NCBI GenBank assembly: GCA_900553295.1
Contig: USCR01000013.1
Coordinates: 1 to 28,732 of the forward strand
Source of the DNA: an uncultured Eubacteriales bacterium
GTDB taxonomy: Bacteria; Bacillota; Clostridia; Christensenellales; Aristaeellaceae
Direction: 5' to 3'
Length of the DNA stretch: 28,732 nucleotides
The notes beneath the pieces are model-generated. The model searched no databases, was not told the DNA's origin, and was given only the letters and a program-made list of their open reading frames with translations. Positions 1 to 7,991 of the stretch are shown here, piece by piece. A program made the position numbers and the translations under genes. Every line of letters begins with the position of its first letter. The stretch's first letter is position 1.

Positions 1-3
1 CCC

Positions 4-12
4 TGGTATAAT
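4..12 (+). promoter_or_regulatory. Extended -10 promoter element of the flavoprotein-tex operon
   Basis: TG at 4-5, one spacer base and a perfect TATAAT at 7-12 form an extended -10 element. The -35 box would lie to the left of the window, so the promoter is only half visible. Transcription would start near position 19, about 60 bases before the first start codon. Confidence 0.6.
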
Positions 13-81
13 ATATATTTGTGTGTTGTATGTGCTATTTGCGGTACAGCGCGGCGAAAAGAAGCGAAAGGAGCATGGACC

Positions 82-1305
82 TTGACGCAAACAGTCATCA
101 TCGGCGGCGGTCCCGCGGGCATGGCCGCAGCCATCGCGGCGGCGCGGCGTGGTGAGGATACGCTGCTTGTGGAGCGACTGGACCGGGTGGGCAAGAAGCT
201 CCTGGCCACCGGCAACGGCCGCTGCAACCTGATGAACCGCTCCGCTCCCGCCTATCCGGGCGGGGAAGCCTTTGCCCGCCAGGTACTGGCCCGATGCGGA
301 GAAAGGGAATTGGAGTCCTTCTTCCGCTCCCTGGGACTGCGCCTGCGCACCGAGGACATGGGCCGGGTGTATCCCGCCAGCGGACAAGCCGCCTCCGTGC
401 TGGATGCCCTGCGCATGGCCCTGACGCGGGAAGGTGTCGCCCTGCGTACCCTGAGCCCTGTGCAACGTCTGGAAAAGCGTGGTGAGCGCTTCACCCTTTC
501 TCTGCCTGACAATGTTCTGCGCGCCACACGTGTTATTGTGGCAGGAGGCGGAAAGGCACAGCCGAAGCTGGGCAGCGACGGCTCCTGCTATGCGCTCCTT
601 GCCGGATTGGGGCACACCCTGCGGCGCCCCTTCCCCGCCCTGACACAAATTGAAACCGAAACCGCGCCTTTGCGCGGGTTGTCGGGCATCCGTGTAAAGG
701 TGGAAGCCTGGATTACGCAAAACGGCCGCGAGCTGCACCGCACCCAGGGCGAGGGATTGTTTGCTGACTATGGTCTCAGCGGCGTGTGCATGATGCAGCT
801 GGCCCGCTACGCGCAGGGTCGCAACGCTTGCCTGCACCTGAACCTGCTGCCCGCCCTGGGCCTGGACACCGCCGGGGACTGCACGGCGGAATTGTCCCGG
901 CGGCGTGCGTGCTGGGGAGACGCTCCCCTGGAACAGCTTTTCACCGGCCTGTGCGTAACCCGGCTGGGCGCGGCGCTGCTGCGCAATGCCTGCATTGGTC
1001 CCCTGTCCCGCCCCATCGCATCCCTAAAGGAAGGCGAAATACAGGCGCTGACTGCCTTGGTAGCAGACTTTGCCCTGCCCGTTCGCGGCGTGAAGGGCTT
1101 TGACAGCGCCCAGGTCACCGCCGGGGGCATCGCCTGGGAGGAGTTCACCCCGGAATCCTTGGAGTCCCGCCTGGTGCCTGGGCTGTATGCCGCGGGAGAA
1201 GTATTGGACGTGGACGGAGATTGCGGTGGCTTTAATTTGATGTTTGCCTTCGCCAGCGGCATCCTTGCCGGCAGCGAAGGGCATTTGGAGGAGGTTCTGT
1301 CATGA
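82..1305 (+). CDS. NAD(P)/FAD-dependent oxidoreductase, HI0933/YhiN (BaiN-like) family
   Basis: A flavoprotein of about 407 residues. The N-terminus carries a Rossmann dinucleotide-binding motif (VIIGGGPAGMAAA, residues 4-16), followed by the ATGNGRCN motif typical of the HI0933 family. Near the C-terminus is the second family signature, AGEVLDVDGDCGGFNLMFAFASG, with the conserved DxDGxxGGxN core. Length matches the family. The reading frame is open from position 19, but I place the start at the TTG at 82 because AAAGGAG at 67-73 lies eight bases ahead and the Rossmann strand begins directly after it. The family is widespread and its physiological substrate is mostly unknown; BaiN of gut clostridia has been linked to bile acid reduction, but this context gives no support for that role. 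The stop overlaps the tex start by four bases, so the two are translationally coupled. Confidence 0.85.
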   Translation: MTQTVIIGGGPAGMAAAIAAARRGEDTLLVERLDRVGKKLLATGNGRCNLMNRSAPAYPGGEAFARQVLARCGERELESFFRSLGLRLRTEDMGRVYPASGQAASVLDALRMALTREGVALRTLSPVQRLEKRGERFTLSLPDNVLRATRVIVAGGGKAQPKLGSDGSCYALLAGLGHTLRRPFPALTQIETETAPLRGLSGIRVKVEAWITQNGRELHRTQGEGLFADYGLSGVCMMQLARYAQGRNACLHLNLLPALGLDTAGDCTAELSRRRACWGDAPLEQLFTGLCVTRLGAALLRNACIGPLSRPIASLKEGEIQALTALVADFALPVRGVKGFDSAQVTAGGIAWEEFTPESLESRLVPGLYAAGEVLDVDGDCGGFNLMFAFASGILAGSEGHLEEVLS

Positions 1306-3464
1306 CCCTAGTGGAAACCCTATGTCAGGAGTTCAAGCTGGCCCCCTGGCAAGTGGAGGCGGTGATTTCCCTGCTGGACGAGGGAAACACCCTGCCCTTT
1401 ATCGCCCGTTACCGCAAGGAAGCCCACGGCTCCCTGGATGATACGGTGCTGCGGGAGCTCAGCGAGCGTCTGGCCTCTCTGCGTAACCTGCAGGCCCGCC
1501 GGGAGGAAATCTCCTCCTCCCTGAAAAAGCTGGAGAAATGGACCGAGGAGCTGCAAGCTGCCCTGGACAATGCCACCACCATGGGCCAGCTGGAGGATAT
1601 CTACCGTCCCTATAAGCCCAAGCGCCGCACCCGGGCCATGATCGCCAAAGAAAAAGGGCTGGAACCCCTGGCGGACACGCTGCTGCTTCAGCTCACCAAG
1701 GCGCAGACCCCCGAGGAGCTCACCGAGGGCTTTCTGAACCCGGAGCAAGGGGTGAATACCCCCGAGGATGCCCTGCAAGGCGCCATGGACATTCTTGCTG
1801 AGCGCATCAGCGACGACGCGGGCGTCCGCGCCAAGCTCAAAAGCCTGTACCACCAAACCTGCCTGGTGGAAACCAAGGCCGCCGGCGAGCAGGACAGCGT
1901 CTACCGCATGTATTACGATTATCACGAGCCTCTGCGGCTGATGCCCTCTCATCGTGTGCTGGCCATGAACCGCGGCGAGAAGGAAGGCTTTCTGAAGGTG
2001 AAGCTGGCCGTGGATGAAGCGCAGGTGCAGCGCATCATCCAGCAGGAATATGTAGCCCATACAGGCAGCATCGCCACACAGTACGTGGTGGCCGCCTGCG
2101 AGGACGCCTATACCCGGCTTATCGCGCCGTCCCTGGATACGGAGCTGCGCAATGACCTGACGGACAAGGCTCAGCAAGCCGCCATACATGTGTTTGCCCT
2201 GAACCTCAAGCCGCTGCTCATGCAGCCGCCCGTCAAGGGCAAGGTGGCCATGGGCCTGGACCCCGGCTACCGCATGGGCTGCAAGGTTGCGGTGGTGGAC
2301 GAGACCGGTCGCGTGCTGGATACCGCGGTGGTCTACCTGACCAAATCCCAGCAGGAAGCCGCGGTAGCCAAGGCGAAGCTGGAAGCGCTGATTCGCAAGC
2401 ATGGCGTATCCATTGTGGCCATCGGAAACGGCACGGCCAGCCGGGAAACCGAGCAGTTCTTTGTGGAGATTATGCGGGAGATGAACCTGGGCGCCGCCTT
2501 GAGCTACATGGTGGTCAGCGAAGCAGGCGCGTCGGTGTACTCCGCGTCGAAATTGGCGGCGGAGGAATTCCCCACCTTTGACGTGAACCTGCGCTCGGCA
2601 GTCTCCATCGCCCGTCGGCTCCAGGACCCGCTGGCTGAGCTGGTAAAGATTGACCCGAAGGCCATCGGCGTGGGACAGTATCAGCACGACCTGAAGGAAG
2701 CCGAGCTGGACGAAGCCCTTTCCGGCGTGGTGGAGGATTGCGTGAACGCCGTGGGCGTGGACGTAAACACCGCCAGCCCCTCCCTGCTCTCCCACGTTGC
2801 CGGTATCAACGCCACGGTGGCCAAAAACATCGTGACCTACCGGGAGGAAAACGGTGCTTTCGCCACCCGGGCATCCCTGAAAAAAGTGCCCAAGCTGGGC
2901 CCGAAGGCCTTCGAGCAGTGCGCGGGCTTCCTGCGTATTCCCGGCGGCAAGGACCCCATCGAAAATACCGGCGTCCATCCCGAGAGCTACGCCGCGGCCA
3001 AGGCGTTGCTGGCACGCTTCAATCTCTCCCCTGCCCAGGCAGCCGCGGGTCTGCTGCAAAAAGAAGCGGAGGCCGTGGGGTACCCCCGCCTTGCTCAGGA
3101 GCTGGATGTGGGCGAACCCACCCTGCGGGACATGGTAAAGGAGCTGAGCAAGCCTGGCCGCGACCCGCGGGATGAGTTGCCGCCGCCCCTGCTGCGCACC
3201 GACGTGATGGAGATGGACGACCTGACCCCCGGCATGGAGCTCAAGGGCACCGTACGCAACGTGACGGACTTCGGCGCCTTTGTGGACATTGGTGTGCATC
3301 GGGACGGGCTGGTACACATCAGCCAGATGGCGCAGCGCAGGATCAAGCATCCCAGCGAAGTTGTGCGCGTTGGCGACGTGGTCACCGTTTGGGTGCTGGA
3401 GGTGGAAAAAGCAAAGAACCGTATTAGCCTTACCATGCGCCCGCCCGTGCAGAAAAAGGTGTAA
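1302..3464 (+). CDS. tex: Tex-family RNA-binding transcription accessory protein
   Basis: A 720-residue protein with the full Tex architecture: an N-terminal helical Tex/HTH region (about 1-200), a YqgF/RNase H-like domain opening with KVAMGLDPGYRMGCKVAVVDETG (about 315-450), helix-hairpin-helix units (VDVNTASPSLLSHVAGI, about 490-560) and a C-terminal S1 RNA-binding domain (GMELKGTVRNVTDFGAFVDIG, about 645-712). Length is normal for the family. Tex is a cytoplasmic nucleic-acid-binding factor linked to transcription, RNA handling and stress tolerance. The ATG at 1302 overlaps the upstream stop (ATGA), indicating translational coupling to the flavoprotein; the pairing itself gives no further functional clue. 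A terminator hairpin follows within 40 bases. Confidence 0.95.
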   Translation: MTLVETLCQEFKLAPWQVEAVISLLDEGNTLPFIARYRKEAHGSLDDTVLRELSERLASLRNLQARREEISSSLKKLEKWTEELQAALDNATTMGQLEDIYRPYKPKRRTRAMIAKEKGLEPLADTLLLQLTKAQTPEELTEGFLNPEQGVNTPEDALQGAMDILAERISDDAGVRAKLKSLYHQTCLVETKAAGEQDSVYRMYYDYHEPLRLMPSHRVLAMNRGEKEGFLKVKLAVDEAQVQRIIQQEYVAHTGSIATQYVVAACEDAYTRLIAPSLDTELRNDLTDKAQQAAIHVFALNLKPLLMQPPVKGKVAMGLDPGYRMGCKVAVVDETGRVLDTAVVYLTKSQQEAAVAKAKLEALIRKHGVSIVAIGNGTASRETEQFFVEIMREMNLGAALSYMVVSEAGASVYSASKLAAEEFPTFDVNLRSAVSIARRLQDPLAELVKIDPKAIGVGQYQHDLKEAELDEALSGVVEDCVNAVGVDVNTASPSLLSHVAGINATVAKNIVTYREENGAFATRASLKKVPKLGPKAFEQCAGFLRIPGGKDPIENTGVHPESYAAAKALLARFNLSPAQAAAGLLQKEAEAVGYPRLAQELDVGEPTLRDMVKELSKPGRDPRDELPPPLLRTDVMEMDDLTPGMELKGTVRNVTDFGAFVDIGVHRDGLVHISQMAQRRIKHPSEVVRVGDVVTVWVLEVEKAKNRISLTMRPPVQKKV

Positions 3465-3501
3465 TTTTACCATATATTACGCTTTCGGATTACAAAAAAG
3501 A

Positions 3502-3548
3502 AGAAGCGCTTTCCGCTCTCGTTGCAGAGAATTGGAAAGCGCCTCTTT
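3502..3548. terminator. Bidirectional intrinsic terminator between tex and the solute-binding protein gene
   Basis: Arms AGAAGCGCTTTCC (3502-3514) and GGAAAGCGCCTCT (3534-3546) pair with one mismatch, and an inner TCTC/GAGA stem extends the hairpin. On the minus strand a T-rich run (CTTCTTTTTTG) follows; on the plus strand a shorter T run follows. It therefore serves the two converging genes, tex and the solute-binding protein gene. Confidence 0.8.
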
Positions 3549-3576
3549 GTGTTATGATTTCGAGTCAGTCTATGCC

Positions 3577-5481
3577 TTATTCAGCGTTGAAAGCCGCCTT
3601 AAACTGGGCGTAATCATCACTGGTATAGATGTCGCTGTTGGTCTCCCAGTTGATGTAGCGAGAAGACTGGTTGCCGTAGGGCGCGTAGATCTTGGAATAA
3701 TCATTCACGCAGGTCAGCTGCCAGGACACTTCCGCGTAGGTGGGGATCAGGAGAGCTTCGCTGAGCAGATAGGCTTCCGCATCAGCAAAGGCTTCGTAGC
3801 GGGCATCCATGTCATCGGTGATCGCCTTGGCGGTGTTCACCATATCCGCAAACTTCTGGAAGATCTCCATGGTTTCCGTATTTTCCTCGGTAACACCGTC
3901 ATAGTGGCCATAGTCAACAGCGAAGAAGGCGTTGTCGTCGTTATACACCTGCTGACCCAGGAAGTTCACAGGATCGCCGAAGTCAGCGCCCCAGGCAGGC
4001 GTCACGATGGAAGCAACGCCAGGAGCAAGCACTTCCGTGGTGGAGGAAGCAACATAGGTGCAGATGTTCAGGGTTACGAAATCGTCACCCAGGCAATCGG
4101 AAAGCATCTGGGCCAGGGTATCCGCGGTATCCTTGGCGGTCTGGTTATCGCCCTTGATGTAGTAATCCACCACCACAGGGAAGGTGACGCCCTGCGCGGT
4201 CAATTCCTCCATGGCCTGCTGCTTGTAGGCAGCCGCCTTCTCGGGATCATAGCGATTGTAGGTTTGATCGCTGTAGCTCAGGCCCATCTTCTCCAGAACC
4301 ACGTCGGTATAGTCACGGCCGTCGCTCATCTTCGCCACGCCGTTGGCCGTAAAGGTGAACACCTGGCAAGCCAGCGGATTGACGGCATTGTACCGGGCCA
4401 GATAGGGCGTCCAATCCAAGCCGTAGAGCCACGCCTTACGGAAAGCGGAATTGTTCACGGCCTTGTTCCAGTTTTCGTCTAGGGTGCCATCGGGGTTGTG
4501 CTTGGTGAAGTTGAACTGCATCAGGTTGGTGTACTTGTCCTGACGGCTCTCCACCAGGTTGTTGTGGAATTCGTTGGACTCGCTGTTATAAATGGTGGAC
4601 AGGTTGGACTGGGTCAGGGTTACGTTGTCGATTTCGCCGGTGAGGAACAGGTTGTACGCCGTGTCATCGAACTCCACCATCTTGATGGTAATGGTGTTGA
4701 AGCGCTTCACGTTCGCCGCGTTCCAGTAGTTGGGAGAAGCGGTCAGCACCTTTTCGTTGCCCTGCACAAAGCTGGTAATGGTGTAGGGGCCATTGTACCA
4801 CAGGGTTTCCCAGGTAACAGCCTTATAGCCTTCCGTACCCAGTTCCTCCAGGAGCTTGCCGGAGAGAGGATACAGGCAGCTGTAGGTGGCCAGGGTGGGG
4901 AAATAAGCCAGCTTATCCACGCAGGTATAAATCAGGGTCTTGTCATCCGGCGCGGAAACGCCCACCATTTCCTTGAACTTGTCCAGGCCAAGGTTCATGC
5001 ACGCCTCGGGGTCCGTCTCATAGAGCTCCTTGGTGTACTGATAGTACTCCTTGGCGCCCTGAATCATTTCAATGGGCATGGAGGTGTTTACAGCATCGTT
5101 CTTGGCAAAGTTCAGCACCCACTCCAGGCCGTAGAGCCAGTCCTCAGCCACAACGTCAGCCTTGTAGTTGCCATCCTTGTCAAACCAGGTCTGGCCATCC
5201 GCCAGGATAAAGGTCCAGGTTTTGCCGCCGTCCTCGGAGTACCACTCCTTGGCGGAGTTCGCAACCAGGTTGCCGTGAGAGTCGTTGGTCAGCAGGCCAT
5301 CGATGCAGTTGGAGAGCACATCCAGCTCCGTCTTGCTCTGGGAATAGAAGATATTGAAGTGCTGCATCTCCTGATTGGTGGTTTCATAGGTGTTCAGGTC
5401 CGTGATTTCCGCGGCAGAGGCAGTGCTTGCCATCGCCAACAGCATCGTCAGGGCCAGAAGCAGGGATAGCCATCTTTTCAT
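3577..5481 (-). CDS. Exported peptide-type ABC transporter substrate-binding protein (SBP_bac_5 / OppA family)
   Basis: About 634 residues. It starts with a signal peptide: basic MKRW, a hydrophobic core LLLALTMLLAMAS and a type-I cleavage site around ASA-AE (residues 21-25). The body matches family 5 extracellular solute-binding proteins, with FNIFYSQSKTELDVLSNCIDGLL near the N-terminus, SEDGGKTWTFILADGQTW and YNGPYTITSF, which are characteristic OppA/DppA elements. The start at 5481 is chosen because GGAGGAAACAGCA precedes it. Two oddities stand out. There is no lipobox cysteine, so it would be secreted rather than lipid-anchored as is usual in Gram-positive bacteria. No permease or ATPase of the Opp type is nearby. 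A promoter and a direct-repeat site shared with two neighbouring operons lie upstream, linking it to the metallohydrolase operon. Ligand unknown; peptide-like is the best guess. Confidence 0.9.
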   Translation of the reverse strand: MKRWLSLLLALTMLLAMASTASAAEITDLNTYETTNQEMQHFNIFYSQSKTELDVLSNCIDGLLTNDSHGNLVANSAKEWYSEDGGKTWTFILADGQTWFDKDGNYKADVVAEDWLYGLEWVLNFAKNDAVNTSMPIEMIQGAKEYYQYTKELYETDPEACMNLGLDKFKEMVGVSAPDDKTLIYTCVDKLAYFPTLATYSCLYPLSGKLLEELGTEGYKAVTWETLWYNGPYTITSFVQGNEKVLTASPNYWNAANVKRFNTITIKMVEFDDTAYNLFLTGEIDNVTLTQSNLSTIYNSESNEFHNNLVESRQDKYTNLMQFNFTKHNPDGTLDENWNKAVNNSAFRKAWLYGLDWTPYLARYNAVNPLACQVFTFTANGVAKMSDGRDYTDVVLEKMGLSYSDQTYNRYDPEKAAAYKQQAMEELTAQGVTFPVVVDYYIKGDNQTAKDTADTLAQMLSDCLGDDFVTLNICTYVASSTTEVLAPGVASIVTPAWGADFGDPVNFLGQQVYNDDNAFFAVDYGHYDGVTEENTETMEIFQKFADMVNTAKAITDDMDARYEAFADAEAYLLSEALLIPTYAEVSWQLTCVNDYSKIYAPYGNQSSRYINWETNSDIYTSDDYAQFKAAFNAE

Positions 5482-5541
5482 TGCTGTTTCCTCCTTAATG
5501 CGGTAGTACAAAGGGAAGAAACCATCCCTTTGTTAGCATGG

Positions 5542-5570
5542 ATATTAGCATGATACGCCGGTAAAGTAAA
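5542..5570 (-). promoter_or_regulatory. Promoter of the solute-binding protein gene
   Basis: Reading the minus strand: TTTACT (-35, 5565-5570), a 17-base spacer, then TAATAT (-10, 5542-5547) preceded by TGC, an extended -10. The start codon lies about 60 bases downstream. A tandem repeat site lies 22 bases upstream of the -35 box. Confidence 0.65.
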
Positions 5571-5592
5571 TGGAAAATACACTGGAAAAACT

Positions 5593-5610
5593 TGTGAGAA
5601 AATATGAGAA
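5593..5610 (-). promoter_or_regulatory. Direct-repeat regulatory site A (TTCTCA-N4-TTCTCACA)
   Basis: On the minus strand this reads TTCTCATATTTTCTCACA. The same 18-base pattern occurs at 7969-7986 and 9316-9333, identical at 16 of 18 positions in all three. Two TTCTCA units repeat in tandem with a 10-base period, putting both on one face of the helix. It lies 22 bases (two turns) upstream of the -35 box, a position that suits an activator. The binding protein is unknown. Confidence 0.6.
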
Positions 5611-5616
5611 TTTCAA

Positions 5617-5649
5617 AAAATGCAGGTGTGTTGCCACATCCTGCATTTT
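5617..5649 (-). terminator. Intrinsic terminator of the oxidoreductase operon
   Basis: On the minus strand AAAATGCAGG and CCTGCATTTT form a 10-bp stem with an inner TGTG/CACA pairing, and the stem runs directly into a T run. It lies about 20 bases after the stop of the D-2-hydroxyacid dehydrogenase gene, separating that operon from the solute-binding protein gene. Confidence 0.75.
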
Positions 5650-5668
5650 AGAGGTATATCCGCCCGCG

Positions 5669-6628
5669 TTAATATCCCCGCGTACGGTCCACCTGATGTT
5701 CCAGGGGTTGACCAGCCAGGTAGCGGGTTAAATTTTCACGGAAAATCCGGAAAATAAACTGATAATTCACCGGGTCATCATCGTGGCCGGAGATATGCGG
5801 CGTCAGGATGACGTGTTCCATATCCCACAGCGGGCTGTCCGGGCTCAGCGGTTCCACCGCCGTTACATCCAGTACCGCCCCGGCAATGCGCTTTTCCCGG
5901 AGGGCGTCAATCAGCGCCTCCTCATCCACGGTGAATCCACGTCCACAGTTTACCACAATGGTCTGCGGGTCCATCTGGTCAATGCATTCCCGGCTCAGCA
6001 TGCCACGGGTTGCCGCCGTGCCTGGCAGGCACATAACCACCACGTCCACATCGCGCACCGCCTCCGCCAGCTGGTCAGAGGTATACACCGCGTCAAAGTC
6101 CGCAGGCTTCTTTCCCAATGTGCGGCGCACGCCGCGCACGGTGGCGCCCATGGCCTTTGCCACATGCGCAAACCGGGAGCCGATGTCGCCCATGCCGACC
6201 ACCGTGATCGTGCTGCCATAGATGGACCGACAGCTTCCCATGCACTTCCACACGTGGTGCTGCTGGTTGCTGGCATACTCGGGCATCAGGCGCATGAGCA
6301 TCAAAATACCCGTCACCATGTATTCGGCAATCGCTACCCCAAAGGCGCCGGAGCAGTTGGTGAGCACCGCGTCATCCCTGGCGAAAATGTTGCCGCACAG
6401 CTTGTCCACGCCTGCCGCAGGCGTTTGCAGCCATTTCAGCGCGGGAAGCTCCGGCAGCAGCGCCGGAGGAAAGTAGCCCATCAGGACCTCGCAGTCCTTC
6501 AGCTCCTCCGCCTGGGGCGTTGCGCCGTCGGCATACCACAGCGTCTCATAGCCGCCTACCCGCGCCATCTCGTCCAGCTCCGCCCGCTGTGCAGGGGTGA
6601 AGGGCACATGGCGAAATGCAATTTTCAT
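5669..6628 (-). CDS. D-2-hydroxyacid dehydrogenase (NAD-binding)
   Basis: 319 residues with the D-isomer-specific 2-hydroxyacid dehydrogenase fold. The Rossmann motif VVGMGDIGSRFA lies at residues 143-154. The catalytic set is complete: Arg230 in VNCGRGF, Glu259 in VTAVEPL and His278 in LTPHISGH. The family reduces 2-keto acids to D-2-hydroxy acids with NAD(P)H, in the cytoplasm; the specific acid cannot be read from sequence. GGGAGGAAACATCG precedes the ATG at 6628. It sits 38 bases after the Gfo/Idh/MocA gene with no terminator between, so the two are co-transcribed. The shared promoter site with the aminotransferase operon suggests that it handles a keto acid released there, which is inference. 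Confidence 0.9.
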   Translation of the reverse strand: MKIAFRHVPFTPAQRAELDEMARVGGYETLWYADGATPQAEELKDCEVLMGYFPPALLPELPALKWLQTPAAGVDKLCGNIFARDDAVLTNCSGAFGVAIAEYMVTGILMLMRLMPEYASNQQHHVWKCMGSCRSIYGSTITVVGMGDIGSRFAHVAKAMGATVRGVRRTLGKKPADFDAVYTSDQLAEAVRDVDVVVMCLPGTAATRGMLSRECIDQMDPQTIVVNCGRGFTVDEEALIDALREKRIAGAVLDVTAVEPLSPDSPLWDMEHVILTPHISGHDDDPVNYQFIFRIFRENLTRYLAGQPLEHQVDRTRGY

Positions 6629-6666
6629 CGATGTTTCCTCCCTTTGCTAGGCTGAAAGCAGGCATG

Positions 6667-7863
6667 TCACAGGGGCAGATGAATCCACTTCTCCTCCCGG
6701 TGGGACGCTTCGGCCGCATTGATGAGCTCCTGTACCCGGGCGCTCTGGGCAAAGTTGCCCTCGTTCTTTTCCCCGCCGGAGACAATCTCCTCCAGGAAGT
6801 TCTGGATCAGGCAGCCGTAGAAGGCCGTGTCCCATGCGTCATCAGCGCGATGACCGGGATTCCAGTACTTCTCAGGAATCGGCAGTTCCCGGAACTTGAC
6901 CGCATCCGCGTCGGCATTGGGATCTGCGTAGCCGTCGGCATATTCCAGCTTCTGCATTTGATGCGTTTCCGGATCGGTTGCCAGGGTTGCGCGCAGCGCG
7001 CCCCGGGAGCCGTAAATGTTGGCGTAGATGCCCGGATAGTTGCCCACCGTCACAAAGCTGGTTTGCATGGAGAACAAGCCACCCTTTTTGCAATTGGCAA
7101 TCCACATGTCAGCGTCGTCCCAGTTGATACGCTCCATATGGTCATCCACGTTGTAGCGGCGGCGCTCGGGTACCAGGTTTGCCATGGTGCACACCAGCTT
7201 GTCAATATCATCCTGAATCAGTTCCAGGCCGATGTCAATGGTGGGTGCGCCGTAGCCCTCCAGGGAGCCCACCTCAATCTGCCGGGGATCGGGGTCCTCG
7301 CCCACCTTCTTGAGATGGTGGGGATATTCCTTGAACAGGCGCTTGTCCTGGGGGTACCAGGGATTCAGCCACTGGCTGTTCTGCTCATACCCATTAAAGA
7401 GCCAGGGCGTGCCGATCTTTCCCTCGCGCACCAGGTCAAACATATACTGAATGGCCGGAGCATAGCGGAAGGTAAGGCCCACCTTGGTCTTGAGTCCCTT
7501 GGACTTGGCCAGGGCGTCCAGCTCCCGCACGCGGCGGAAATCCTGTGCCACGGGCTTTTCCACCAGAACGTGCTTCCCCTTCTCCAGGGCCAGCGTCGTC
7601 AGGGGCTCGTGACTCTCACCATGCTCGTCCCGGGTGCATACATCGATAACATCCAGGTCCTCCCGGCAAATCATCGCTTCGGCGTCGGTGCACCACTCGG
7701 GCACGCCAAACTGTTCCGCACGGGCCCGCGCCAGCTCCTCATCCGCATCACAGATGCATACCAGATCGCACAAATCGCTGCGTACCCAGCCCGGAATATG
7801 AGCGCGCGAGGACCAGCGTCCCGCGCCAATCACGCCTACACGCACTTTCTGCTTATTACTCAT
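6667..7863 (-). CDS. Gfo/Idh/MocA-family oxidoreductase
   Basis: About 398 residues. The N-terminal Rossmann domain opens with VRVGVIGAGRWSSRAHIPGW (GxGxxxxxxH pattern), and the family EKP motif is present (HVLVEKPVAQDF, about 98-109). The C-terminal alpha/beta domain follows. These enzymes are NAD(P)-dependent dehydrogenases acting mostly on sugars, inositols and related polyols. The usual active-site segment DIGxHxxD reads DIGLELIQD here, so the customary His is Glu; substrate or chemistry may differ from the classical members. A GTG at 7866 is an alternative start with better spacing from GGGAG, adding one residue. First gene of a two-gene operon driven by the promoter at 7928-7955. Confidence 0.88.
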   Translation of the reverse strand: MSNKQKVRVGVIGAGRWSSRAHIPGWVRSDLCDLVCICDADEELARARAEQFGVPEWCTDAEAMICREDLDVIDVCTRDEHGESHEPLTTLALEKGKHVLVEKPVAQDFRRVRELDALAKSKGLKTKVGLTFRYAPAIQYMFDLVREGKIGTPWLFNGYEQNSQWLNPWYPQDKRLFKEYPHHLKKVGEDPDPRQIEVGSLEGYGAPTIDIGLELIQDDIDKLVCTMANLVPERRRYNVDDHMERINWDDADMWIANCKKGGLFSMQTSFVTVGNYPGIYANIYGSRGALRATLATDPETHQMQKLEYADGYADPNADADAVKFRELPIPEKYWNPGHRADDAWDTAFYGCLIQNFLEEIVSGGEKNEGNFAQSARVQELINAAEASHREEKWIHLPL

Positions 7864-7927
7864 CACTCTTCAAGCTCCCTTCGTTGCAATATGTGCTCAA
7901 GCCCCTCAAGGGAGGCTCTACTCATCC

Positions 7928-7955
7928 ACTATAGTCACAAAAATGCATTTGTCAA
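7928..7955 (-). promoter_or_regulatory. Promoter of the oxidoreductase operon
   Basis: On the minus strand a perfect TTGACA (7950-7955), a 16-base spacer and TATAGT (7928-7933). It lies in the gap between the LacI-type gene and the Gfo/Idh/MocA gene, about 65 bases before the start codon. The repeat site B lies 13 bases upstream of the -35 box. Confidence 0.7.
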
Positions 7956-7968
7956 TTCAGTTTCGTGA

Positions 7969-7986
7969 TTCTCACATTTTCTCACA
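7969..7986 (+). promoter_or_regulatory. Direct-repeat regulatory site B (TTCTCA-N4-TTCTCACA)
   Basis: Reads TTCTCACATTTTCTCACA on the plus strand, the same tandem repeat as sites A and C. Relative to the gene it controls (minus strand) the orientation is reversed compared with the other two. It ends six bases from the stop of the LacI-type gene. Confidence 0.6.
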
Positions 7987-7991
7987 TCACA

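Noticed and set aside
1320..3473. 717-codon open frame on the minus strand opposite tex
   Set aside because: It mirrors the whole tex gene, has no family motifs and is a run of His, Gly, Leu and Val typical of antisense frames in GC-rich genes. Tex is firmly identified on the plus strand.
3280..5469. Long plus-strand frames (3280-4482, 4498-5469) opposite the solute-binding protein gene
   Set aside because: Low-complexity composition, no start signals and complete overlap with a well-supported minus-strand gene.
6616..7968. 450-codon plus-strand frame opposite the Gfo/Idh/MocA gene
   Set aside because: Antisense shadow; the minus-strand gene has clear domain motifs and a promoter.
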